Of a DNA stretch of 64,000 nucleotides, positions 45,968-55,582 are shown one piece after another. The translations under genes and the position numbers were made by a program. The first letter of the stretch is position 1. Each line of letters begins with the position of its first letter. Source of the stretch: Pomacea canaliculata. Lineage: Eukaryota > Mollusca > Gastropoda > Architaenioglossa > Ampullariidae. The DNA lies in contig NC_037594.1 in the NCBI RefSeq assembly GCF_003073045.1, positions 31,236,737 to 31,300,736 of the forward strand, given 5' to 3'. The notes beneath the pieces were generated by a model, which was not told the DNA's origin, made no database searches, and saw only the letters and a list, made by a program, of their open reading frames with translations.

Positions 45968-48793
45968 TCAGCGGAGATCCAAACGGGTGGACACATTGTT
46001 CGGGTACTTGGCTCGGGTGCAGACTTCAAATTTGAAGCGCCAATCACTAAATTAAAACAAAAATCAAGAATGATTAATACAGATGAGAATAAAAAGACAA
46101 GCAAAGCAGAAAAGTTATGGTAAGTATCAGACTCAGGGATTCTCTAACAGAGTATAGCAGCATGGTTGTCCCTCCTGTCCGAAAAAAACATTTGTGAATC
46201 ATTTGAGTTTGTGGCTACTGAAGTGAGTCCGAGGTTCCCGTGTAAAAGCACAGAGTGGGGCACAGATGAGCCATGAAATCATGTTGTCAAGGCGACTGTT
46301 GGGTGAACCTTTGACCTCGTATCCCTGCATCAACAAGTCTATGCCGCCGGTTGCGCTCAGAGTTTATGTATTTACGTATATTGTAAATAGGAATAAATAA
46401 AGGGAAAGTTACTGACAAAAATAATTATTAGGTTGGTGAGTTTGAAGTTATTCTCAGTCCAATAGTCGCTAAGAAAGCTTCATGTGGATTCTTACTTGTT
46501 TTGATCATTGCCTTGGCTGTGAACTGCACTCAGCAATGTTCCTTCAGGAACAGTAAAGTGTAGAGGTTCACCAGTCTTTTGCCAGTCTGTGGTGTTGCAG
46601 CCATGCAGCATGAGAGCTGTAAACAGGGGGGCATGGTAAACAAAGGTGGGACAGCACTTAAGTGTGTGTGTGTGAGTGATCTGTCTCTGCCAACGAGATA
46701 ATACTAACAGAAATATGAATTAAAGAAACAATATCATACAAAATATATTAAAATAATTGTTGACCTTATTCTAAAACAGATATGAAAGCTGAAAAAAAAA
46801 CAGTAAGTCCTCCTGTTACGATAAAGTTACAGTCTCTGCTAAAAATGTTCTCTTTGAAGCCCCGTCTCAAGATTCGGAGCTCCAATATGAAAGAACACCG
46901 ACACAACAGTCTGTTTATGATTGCCCAGTCATGAGACACCCACACACACACCCACAAACACACCCACGTACACACTCACGTACACACCCACGTACACACT
47001 CACGTACACACCCACGTACACACTCACGTACACACCCACGTACACACCCACGCACACACCCACGTACACACTCACGTACACACCCACGTACACACCCACA
47101 CACTTCCATGCAAATCAATCGTCATTCGCCCACCTTCTCTGTTTCTGTTCCTATCCAAAGGACGGGTATTGTTAAAAGAACCATCACCTGGGATCTAACC
47201 ATCACAAAGAAAATATAAAGATGAAAGTTGTGGACTGTTTGTCTGATTGTGTCACTCTTCTGTCTTCATCTGACATACTCTATGGCAGTATTAATAGCAA
47301 ATTTCATTGATTGTACTATTTGGATTGACTTATTTATTAGCACATTTATTAAAACTAATTCACGTGTTTACTTACAAAAAAGACTGTTCGTGGCTGACCA
47401 AGCACAACAGCACCATGAGATTAGCCACCATCAGTATCAACTACACGAGTACCTCACAACACTGTTTGTATACACACACCAGGCACAGACACAACATCAT
47501 CATGAGATTTACCACCGAATACCAACTGCATCCTTCATCATACTACCCTCACGGACACCATCACCAACTTCACATGCAGACACAGAAGAAAGAGCAAATC
47601 TTCAAGATCAAGTCCACTAGAAAAGAACTAATAACTTCCCACCGTTAACTGAAAACTATGCAGTGAGGCACGTGACAATCATAAACAAGCTGCAGCAGAT
47701 TGTCAAAGGGAGAAATCATTGGGTTTACTTACTGAGGTCTTCACAGCACTTAAAAGAAAATCTCCTGTTCTGGAATGGGTGATTAAAATAACTGTCCACA
47801 CCAGCGATATAACTATTTGTCGGGCATCTGTAGTTGACTGGCTCGAATATGCTGTTGGTGTAACCTGCAAGGGAAGAATATAAGTAAATATAAGTAAGGG
47901 TAATAAACTATACACCAATATACTGTACTAGGCGACTGTGCTAATCAACTGTTTATAACCAACATAAGTACAACAGTTAGTAATGTCTTAACTTAAATAT
48001 TTGTCAAATATTTGTTAAAGATTAGTCTTGCACTAGCAATTAGCAGTAGTTATAAAAATGGTAAACCCTTGCAAGAGATATCATGTAGAAACACCTGTAT
48101 TTTAAACATTTTACCTGACCACGAGCATCCAGACTCGCGACCACCTTCTGTCACCGGAGAACAGGTGAAGTTGTACACGTGGTCATCATTGTATTGCCTG
48201 TAGAGGTAGGAGATGGCGGACACAGACTGACCACGTGGACAGCTGAAGCTAAAGGACCCGCCAAAGTCATTCAACCAGGTGGCGGCTCCCGGTAGGGTCA
48301 CAACAACAACAACAACAATCAGCAACTGTGTTGACAGAGCAACGCCCTCGGTTAGTAACACCGAGTGCAAAGAGACAAATCAAAGCTTAAAGTGCTTGAA
48401 GCGAGCAGACGAACGAGCTTACATACACACATACACGAAAACACGCACGCACAGACACAAACACACACACATACACATGTAAAACGCACACACGTGCACA
48501 CAACATGTGCATGAAGCTCACATCTCGAAGCATCAGAGGTACTTCGGGTCATAACTTCTTCCTAAAACTCAGAAAACAACTGAAATATCATTAACCAGAG
48601 GCGAAACTTATTTTCTCGGTTTTGTGTGAGACACTAAAACAATTCATTTCAAAATAGTTTTAAGCTCGTGCTGTGTCGAAGACTACTGTACAAAATAGCA
48701 ATACACACATACCACCTTTATGATACCGACATAATAAACAAGAAAATAGTTAGCAGTCCCACCAGAGAGGATACCGGTTCAACTTACCAACAT
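45968..48793 (-). CDS. Dermatopontin-like protein, gene B (complete, 182 aa)
   Basis: Five minus-strand exons: 48788-48793 (ATG TTG only), 48115-48325, 47733-47864, 46496-46616 and 45968-46046, summing to 549 bases with consistent phases. The product has a signal peptide (MLLLIVVVVVVTLPGAAT) and repeat 1 (WLNDFGGSFSFSCPRGQSVS, then HVYNFTCSPV and CSWSGY). Repeat 2 follows (FEPVNYRCPTNSYIAGV, then RRFSFKCCEDL), and repeat 3 (GEPLHFTVPEGTLLSAVHSQ, then DWRFKFEVCT). The WxNDF start, CCxDL pair and WRFKxxxC end are dermatopontin hallmarks. These are secreted matrix proteins that bind collagen and glycosaminoglycans in vertebrates; mollusc members occur in shell matrix and as lectins. The start codon sits two codons before the exon 1 donor, as in gene C. 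Confidence 0.93.
46930..47103 (+). repeat. Minisatellite, CACCCACGTACACACTCACG-type units
   Basis: A 24-bp unit (CACCCACGTACACACTCACGTACA, here described as a CACCCACGTACA half plus a CACTCACGTACA half) is repeated about seven times with few changes. It lies in intron 4 of dermatopontin gene B (between exons 46496-46616 and 47733-47864). It creates long spurious open frames of Cys-Val-Arg type. Confidence 0.9.
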
Positions 48794-49110
48794 TTCGTGA
48801 GTTTAAAGTCTTCCCTTGTTGTGGAGAGACAAAGAAACGAGAGAACAAACACTTGGATGATCCTCATGAGCTGTGTGACTTGTAGCAACAAGTGTTGTTC
48901 GACGAGCTTGAGGATTCTTGAGATAAAGATCCGTTATCTCTGATGTCGTCTTGTAGACAACTTGATAAAAACCTCCGTGAAATGACGCTGATGACGCGGC
49001 AATGATAACATTAATTGATCACGTGAGCTCATCGATAACACTGAGAACATGTGATCATCAGCCGAGAAAATATCATTCCTTTTGGAAAAAATACACACTG
49101 AGCTCAATTC
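48794..49110 (-). promoter_or_regulatory. 5' UTR and promoter of dermatopontin gene B (shared block)
   Basis: Read on the plus strand, 48987-49034 has GCTGATGACGCGGCAATGAT, AAC, then ATCACGTGAGCTCA. Gene C has nearly the same block at 52739-52782. It contains a TGACG (CRE half-site), a TGATAA GATA-type site and a CACGTG E-box. Between block and ATG, the untranslated exon also shares a TCGTTTCTTT stretch with gene C. Conservation where the proteins themselves differ suggests a promoter kept after duplication; function is inferred. Confidence 0.6.
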
Positions 49111-49159
49111 ACGATCTTTACTTAATTAGAACCTTTTCTCAGAGACAAATTCAAGTTTT

Positions 49160-49265
49160 GGTTATTCAGAAAATATGTGGGTGGGTGTGTGGGTGTGTGA
49201 ATGGGTAGGTGGATGTGTGGCCGGGTAGGTGGGTAGGTGGGTGTGTGAGTGGTTAGGTGTGTGGA
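49160..49265 (+). repeat. GTGGGTGTGT-type low-complexity tract
   Basis: Irregular runs of GTGGGTGGGTGTGTGG and GGTAGGTGG. Simple sequence just upstream of the gene B promoter block; no coding sense. Confidence 0.8.
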
Positions 49266-49570
49266 TGCTTGGGGCAGATGAAAGTCTCACCACTGATTTC
49301 TTGACTAGAAACTTCGCACTACCCCCGCCATGTTTCGCTTTTTTCGTCGGATTTGAGTTTAGTTCCCTTAATCCTTTGTCCTAAAGCCTTATACAAAATA
49401 CAATCTAATAAATTTTTTAATGAAATAAATTTATAGAATTAATAACATCGTTCACAAAGTTAATGATGTTATTCGTAATATTTTCTCACTAACGTTGAGT
49501 TTTCTGTTTTTATGAACATTTAAAATACAAACACTTATCTTCAAGTAACGATGTTTCTTGTTCTTACCAA

Positions 49571-49642
49571 GGTCTACAACACATTGCAAGAATGGGTAAT
49601 CGTCCGGCTTGAATATGTTGCGAAACGCATCAATGCTTGTCA
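49571..49642 (-). CDS. Orphan exon, possibly the last coding exon of dermatopontin gene C
   Basis: A minus-strand frame beginning SIDAFRNIFKPDDYPFLQCV continues to a stop near 49452. It has the phase needed to follow gene C exon 4 (which ends in two bases of a codon) and offers an aromatic stretch followed by Cys, as in the end of gene B. The acceptor has a poor pyrimidine tract and the sequence match is loose. It could instead be an unrelated exon. Confidence 0.3.
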
Positions 49643-49856
49643 AACATATTTTATTAATATTATTGTCCTTTACCTCAATTACATTTCGTTATTTCTTACA
49701 GTACATGTTTAGATGGTATAGATTGATTACATATTATAACATCTGTAAACAAAAAAGTCGAAGGCGTATAAGGGTTTGTAATATTTATGATGACAGTTGC
49801 TGCTTTTCTGTGACCTTTCACCTGACGAAATGTGAAGACGTTGGTCATTATGGCCT

Positions 49857-49995
49857 CTCGTATGAAGCAGGAGATCAGTGGCCATCATTGTCTCTCCTAT
49901 GAAGCAGGAGATCAGTGGCCATCATTGTCTCTCCTATGAAGCAGGAGATCAGTGGCCATCATTGTCTCTCCTATGAAGCAGGAGATCAGTGGGCG
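49857..49995 (+). repeat. 37-bp tandem repeat with hairpin core
   Basis: Four units start at 49857, 49894, 49931 and 49968 and are nearly identical. Each holds CTCCTATGAAGCAGGAG, a perfect five-base stem (CTCCT/AGGAG) with a seven-base loop. It lies between dermatopontin genes B and C. Confidence 0.92.
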
Positions 49996-50399
49996 TCAAG
50001 GAACAGTAACTGTTATTAGTTAGCCGAGCAAACTTGGAATACGAAGCGCTGAGTACTAAACAAACAAAAAACACAAAAGACACATTAAACAACAAAAAAG
50101 TAAACCCTTATGATTAACTTGATAAATGTTCTGATGATTACAATCATCCTTCTGACAAGCATGATTTATTTTCACACACACGTGCACGCACCTACACACA
50201 AACACAGACAAACTTATTTACATTTTATTCATGTTACTACATCAACACATTTTTCATGAATGGTGATGGGACAGTTTGGGCAGACCTTGGTGTTGTTTTA
50301 TTATTTACAAAAATAAGAGTTGTAGTGTGGGGCTTGCTTCTCTGGCTTGCAGCATCTAATGTGTGTTCCTGTTGTCTAGACATGTGTACTTCTTTTATA

Positions 50400-50440
50400 T
50401 ATCTAGAAGGAGGAGGAGGAGGGGGAGGAGGAGGAGGCTG
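50400..50440 (+). repeat. GGA/GGAGGA purine tract
   Basis: About 35 bases of almost pure GGAGGA on the plus strand (CT-rich on the gene C strand), just past gene C exon 4. It could serve as a polypyrimidine stretch in the transcript. Confidence 0.75.
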
Positions 50441-50569
50441 CCAAATTCACGAGTCAGTCCCATCAATGTGAACAAGAAATAGTGCACAGCAAAATACTCA
50501 TAACCTTAGTGAACTTCAGTTAACTCTTGTTCAAAAAGTCTGTAAGAATGTTTTAAGTTGTTGTCTTAC

Positions 50570-52522
50570 CTGGGGTTGTGGCCTTCGATGTGAAACCCTT
50601 TTAGCAATTTTCCTGCGGGTACATAAAAGAGTACTAGACCCTCGGATCTTTGATGAACAGTTGAGTCAAAACAGTCCCTCATCTTGATATCTGTAAACAA
50701 CAAGCATTTAAGCGATGGAATTTGCAAGAAATTAGTTTTTGTTTTTTTTTTTGGTCTAATTTTAAGTGAAAGATGGGGGCTTCATGGAGTCACGAAACAT
50801 CCTGTCATGAAGGTAATTACGAGAAAGAAATTAAGAAAAAAATATTTAGACTATAATTACAAATATAAAGTGTTAAATAATGAAATATTTTATTAGAATA
50901 TATATTGAACTTCAAATATCAGTTATAGTTATATTTTAATTTCGCTGCTGGAATACAAAATCCATGTACAATTGTAAACATCAACCACCTTTAACGTGGC
51001 TCTTGATTTAAGGACTCGTTGCCTACTTTTCAAATATAGCAAATTACCTCTCATTAGTTGACTATTTTAGCTCATTATTAGAAGTAATTCATAGTGAAAT
51101 AATCCCTTGGTTTTGCCAGGTATAATCATTTTTCGCATAGTGATGTGTTTTGTGATTGGAAGAGAAAGCAGCTACAGGATGTCAGAGAAGTGAAGACTTA
51201 CTATCACTAGTGCAGCAATAGATGGAAAACTTTCGGACATTGTTAACATAGGAACTGATCACACCATTGAAGAATAAATTTCTTGAGCAATCGTACTTGT
51301 CTGTCTTGTAAGGGGAATTTGCATAATCTAAGACACAGAAAATATATCAGTAAAAATAATGAAAGATACAGAAGTATATTGTACTAACCAACAGTTATAA
51401 ATAAACCAATCTTTTCTGACTACACGAATGTCTTAATGCAGGGATGCCCAACCTACGGCCCGCGGGCCATATCCGGCCCGCGAAGCTTCTGCCCACAGTA
51501 CAGGAAATCAGCATGTTAGTAATAAAAAAACCCGAAAATAATATTTAAAAAAAAAAAAAAACGAAAAAAAGGGAAGAAAAAGTATTTATCCCTACGTAGG
51601 GGCGTCTCTCAATCTTTCGATGGATTTCATTCTTGATTTTTGCGGTGAAGCGGCCCGTGAAACATGTGTCGGAAATGGAAATGGCCCGCAGGCCGAAAAA
51701 GGTTGGGCATCACTGTCTTAATGTAATATACAAGTATATATTGTACTAACTGTTATCACTAAACCAACATTTTATATGTTGATGGATGTCTTAATATGAT
51801 ATACAAGTCTATATTTACTAACCTATTGTTATCAACCAGCACATTATGAGTACATGAGTATGTTAATGTCTCCAATACAAAATACAGCCTTGCAAATACC
51901 CAACAATAATTATCAAAGATTTCGCGAGAGAAAATCGTAAAGGAGACAATGTTAAACGCATTTTAACCAACCTTCTTACCTAAAAAGAGGCACGCATAAT
52001 CGGTATTAGGAATGGAACCACAAACAAAGTCGAAAATTCGGTCGTTCAAGACAATGTTATAGATGCTGAAGAAGGCAATGATAACCTGATCATTGTCACA
52101 CATGAACCTGAAATCTCCTCGATAGTCGTTCATCCAACCATCCACTCCTGTAAAGGTGAGAAGGACGAAGACTACCAGCCACTGTTCACACAGGAACAAG
52201 TTGAGGTCTTAACACAACTTCTAGCGACAACACCTCTTGAACACACACACCAACACACTAGCATATACAACAACACGCAAATAGTGAATGTATGGTTGTT
52301 ATTGTGTCTTTTCTTGTTTGTTTTGAGTTTTTGTGTTATTTTGTTAAAGACCGAATTGAAAGACTTCTGAAGCAGGCTCGGGATGACATAAATGGAGTGA
52401 AACTTGAACAGACGGCACAAGAGGAACATGAAGCTAGTGAGAACAATAGACAATGACCACACATCCCATTAGTAGAACAATAACATGATGGCGAAGTAGT
52501 TGACAGTCAAACTCACCGACAT
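50570..52522 (-). CDS. Dermatopontin-like protein, gene C
   Basis: Minus-strand exons 52517-52522 (ATG TCG), 51980-52181, 51202-51327 and 50570-50690, with the same exon count order and phases as gene B. Signal peptide MSWLVVFVLLTFTGVDG, then the hallmark WMNDYRGDFRFMC. Repeat 1 ends RIFDFVCGSI, repeat 2 carries YDCSRNLFFNGVISSYV and FSIYCCTSD, and repeat 3 reads LVLFYVPAGKLLKGFHIEGH. The last exon, needed for the final WRFxxxC strand, is uncertain (candidate at 49571-49642). The product is a secreted matrix-type protein as for gene B, with which it shares a tandem-duplication origin; the two proteins are well diverged. Intron 2 carries a hAT MITE. Confidence 0.88.
51360..51870 (+). repeat. 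Three-copy ~70-bp direct repeat split by a MITE
   Basis: Units around 51365-51438, 51724-51795 and 51796-51870 share TATATTGTACTAAC, AACCAACATTTT-like and GATGTCTTAAT segments. The MITE at 51439-51715 sits between the first and second units. Confidence 0.55.
51431..51723. mobile_element. hAT MITE with 8-bp target duplications in gene C intron 2
   Basis: The element spans 51439-51715 (277 bp). Ends are CAGGGATGCCCAACCTACGG and AGGTTGGGCATCACTG. Identical TCTTAATG flanks lie at 51431-51438 and 51716-51723. Subterminal GGCCCGCGGGCC palindromes are present and there is no coding capacity. The family differs from those at 38.1 and 44.7 kb. Confidence 0.93.
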
Positions 52523-52830
52523 TTCAGGAAGGTTTTCAAATTTTCTTTAGAGTTGGCTTGGTAAAGAAACGAAAGGGAAAAAGTATTTGATGTACAGTGT
52601 AATCTCTAGATGAAAGCTGTTTGATCCTCATCAACAGACAATATTCAACAGACAAACATCTGCCGTGTCTTCCCAGACAACTCCGGGACTTGTCGTTTGA
52701 TTACAACCGTCAGAGTGCGCTGATGACGTGGCGATGATAACGAGAACTAATCACATGAGCTCACGAATGAAGCTGATATTAAGCCGACAAAACAAAACAT
52801 CTTTACTTTTCTTATGGAAAATATTGTTCA
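52523..52830 (-). promoter_or_regulatory. 5' UTR and promoter of dermatopontin gene C (shared block)
   Basis: Counterpart of the gene B block. On the plus strand 52739-52782 reads GCTGATGACGTGGCGATGAT, AAC, then ATCACATGAGCTCA. The TGACG and TGATAA sites are kept; the E-box is changed from CACGTG to CACATG. A further TTTTCTTATGGAAAATAT stretch near 52805 parallels TTCCTTTTGGAAAAAATA near 49077 at gene B. Confidence 0.6.
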
Positions 52831-52954
52831 GAGAGTAGACATGCAGGATTGTTTTTGCAAAATAATCAAAACCTGATTTCGTACAAATTTCAATTGTTTG
52901 GTACTGAGAGCATGAAAGACATTTGTTGGTCTACTCTACTGTGCTTACCTTCGC

Positions 52955-53030
52955 AGGTATGAGTGGGTGCAATCACTGAACAGCTGTCCACATAAAGAGT
53001 GAACAGGGTAAGGGAAGTGTCGGGGTCAGC
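52955..53030 (-). CDS. Possible exon with a VDSC motif (unplaced)
   Basis: A minus-strand frame reads SLTLFTLYVDSCSVIAPTHT, then CEG and a good donor GTAAGC. The wording recalls the Cys-containing strand of ZP domains, but no neighbouring exons were found. It may be chance or part of a decayed gene. Confidence 0.2.
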
Positions 53031-55582
53031 ATGACGACCCCTGGCCAGATGACTAGAGGTTCCACTATATTTCCTTAGCGGAAAGAAGAACCTTAAAGGG
53101 GCGTGTGGATTTTGAACATAAAAGCAGGAATGGGTTGGTAGACAAGTAGAACTCTTTTTATTTATTTTAACTTCGCTCCGACTGTCAGGTTCTTGATGGT
53201 ATAAACTGTGAGTCTGTCCCTCTGTATTTCTCTCGGCCTTTTATTATAGTCATTCGGGTGTGTAAAGGTCACTTGCACGGGTACTAGACAAACATTTTAA
53301 CAGCTGTACTTGTACTCGAGGCTAACTTTCCATTGAAGCAAAACCAAACCAGTGACAGTCTGACTGCAGGTCCTTCCACACCTTGAAGCTGCCAGGTAAG
53401 CCTCCAGGTGAACAACAAGTTTACTCTGAGGATCTTTTTGTACCTGATGTCTGGATAATTTGTGACCGCTGAATGCTGAAGCGTGCCAGCAGTTTACAAA
53501 ACAACTCACTTTTCTTTGAAAGCTTTTCTGCTACAAAGTGAAAACTCCTGACGGATAATTCTTTGCTTTGAAACTAACCGCGTTTGTTATCGTCCTTGTC
53601 ATCTAAGCGCCGTGAATGTAGAAAAACGTTTGTAACGAAAACAGGGGGAAATTACTCTATTCAAGAGGCTGGATCACCCCGTGAGTTGAAGCTGTCATGG
53701 TAATAGGATGTGACAAGTAAATGGTTTTACTTAGACCCTGTCGGCCCTCATGTCCGCGAGTCTTCAGCTTCGGGAGCGGGTGGGTCACGTGATCTGTCAA
53801 TGGAGATGGCTGTCCAGGCTTGCCGGTGTCTTTTGTTACAGTATTTAGTTTGAAAGAGGTGAACAGACATTTAAACCAATATGTAATTTTGCAGCCAAGG
53901 AATGAAACACCTCCCACACGCAGTCAAGTTGATCGTTATTGTGGAGGCAGACAGGAGGACAGGAAAAATAAAAACCGTGCGACATCTTAAAGTGGGGAAC
54001 TGGCGTCAAGTTCTTCTGTCCTGTGTTAAATCACAGCAATGCCCACACGTCTTATCTTTTTCCACACCTGCATGCACAAGGTTCTATGTGAATTATGCAG
54101 GTTAAAATTATTGTAAGAACACTCAAATAAAAATTCAAGATTCACTGGCGAACACACGTGTAGACGAGGACGTGTAGACAGAATCAAGTGTTGCAGTGTT
54201 AAAACACTCTCTTCAAGAAAGAAATCGAAAGCAAAAACAACACCCCCTCCCAAATGTTGACAAAATGAGAGAAGAAAAAAATGAAGGAAACAGTGAACGA
54301 GTGAATGAAAAAATGAATAAAAATAACCATTACACTACTGCTGGCCCAAACCATATTTTTTTAAGTGCATTTAGGGCTTTACGAGTAGACAAACATGCAT
54401 ACTCCCTTCAGATATTTCTCTTATCTCTCCTATCTTTGAATCTTTGAGCATGCCATTTAATGCTTTTGACTTTCTTATCTTTCTCGGCATGAATTCTCCA
54501 TTGATGTTCACGTGACCATGGCACAAAAGACTTATCAGCGTCACCCGGGGTGGATGTCGTCTGTTGCTATTCATCAGAAATAATTTATGACACTTCGTTT
54601 AACCAGTGACTGGCCTGTGTCCCCCCACAAACCCCACCCAGTGTTTGGTCTTTATTAAAGCTGCCAGTGCAGGGAGGATGTAGTCCTCCTGGGATGTCGG
54701 AAAAAGGAAGAAAGGTATGTTGATGAAAACACGCTCCTCAGTTTCAACAGTTCGTTTAAAGAGAAATAATTTTCTTTCTTGTTTGTTCATTTGTATATTT
54801 GTTTCTTTTTCCAAACACATCTTTTACTGTTTAAATGTAAGTATTAATAATTTTATCGTGTAATGCAAAAGTTAATTTTTTTCTATAATCGTGTGTAATT
54901 GCCAATTTACACGAAACAGGTGAAGCTGGTTGTTTCATGAAAATGTGAAAAGAAATAAACTACACAAAGGTTAGAAAAGCACTGAGTAGTTATGAGCACC
55001 GAATTCTCCATTCACATTAATCGGATGGTTGCTGCATTTTCTGATTGAAACCATTGAAATGATGTGTCAAGCTCTGTATCTGTATGAATGATGCGATCAT
55101 CTGTTGTAAAGACCAAGCACTATGCCTTACAAAAACTTTAAAACAGTATTTTGAGAAAAGATCAACAAGGCAGTGATAAGAACATCCAGTGTATCTACTA
55201 TCTTTAAAATACAAAACAACTCAATCATTTAAAAATTACAATTAGAAAAAAATAAAAGGAAATCTTACTTTGATAAAAAAAACATTATTAGTCGTAAACG
55301 AACTTTTATTTTGAACAAATATAAATGTTACACATGTGCATTTTTTTCTGGTTAAATAGAATTTAATTTTTGTGGTAAAATACAATTTTTCGAATGATTT
55401 GTTATATTTTTTCTTAAATGTTTCAGAGTCTACTACAAAAATTTTATTACAGTAAACAACGACATTAAAAAAAATGTTTTCTTCATGTTCAGAGTCTTTT
55501 GACATAGGTATTCGGTTGGAATGCACGCTAACCTCCTTGCACTATTCCCCTGTGTACTCAGCAGAGAGTAGATAACATCATC
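53031..55582. other. Intergenic region upstream of the SLC43-like gene
   Basis: No gene could be supported over about 2.5 kb. The last few hundred bases must hold the promoter and 5' UTR of the transporter. No TATA box or clear motif was singled out. Confidence 0.4.

Noticed and set aside
46915-47218. Overlapping frames rich in Cys-Val-Arg or Thr-His-Pro on both strands
   Set aside because: They are produced by the CACCCACGTACA minisatellite inside a dermatopontin intron.
47228-47648. 130- and 113-codon plus-strand frames
   Set aside because: Lie in intron 4-3 of gene B on the other strand, no motif, His/Thr-rich low-complexity composition.
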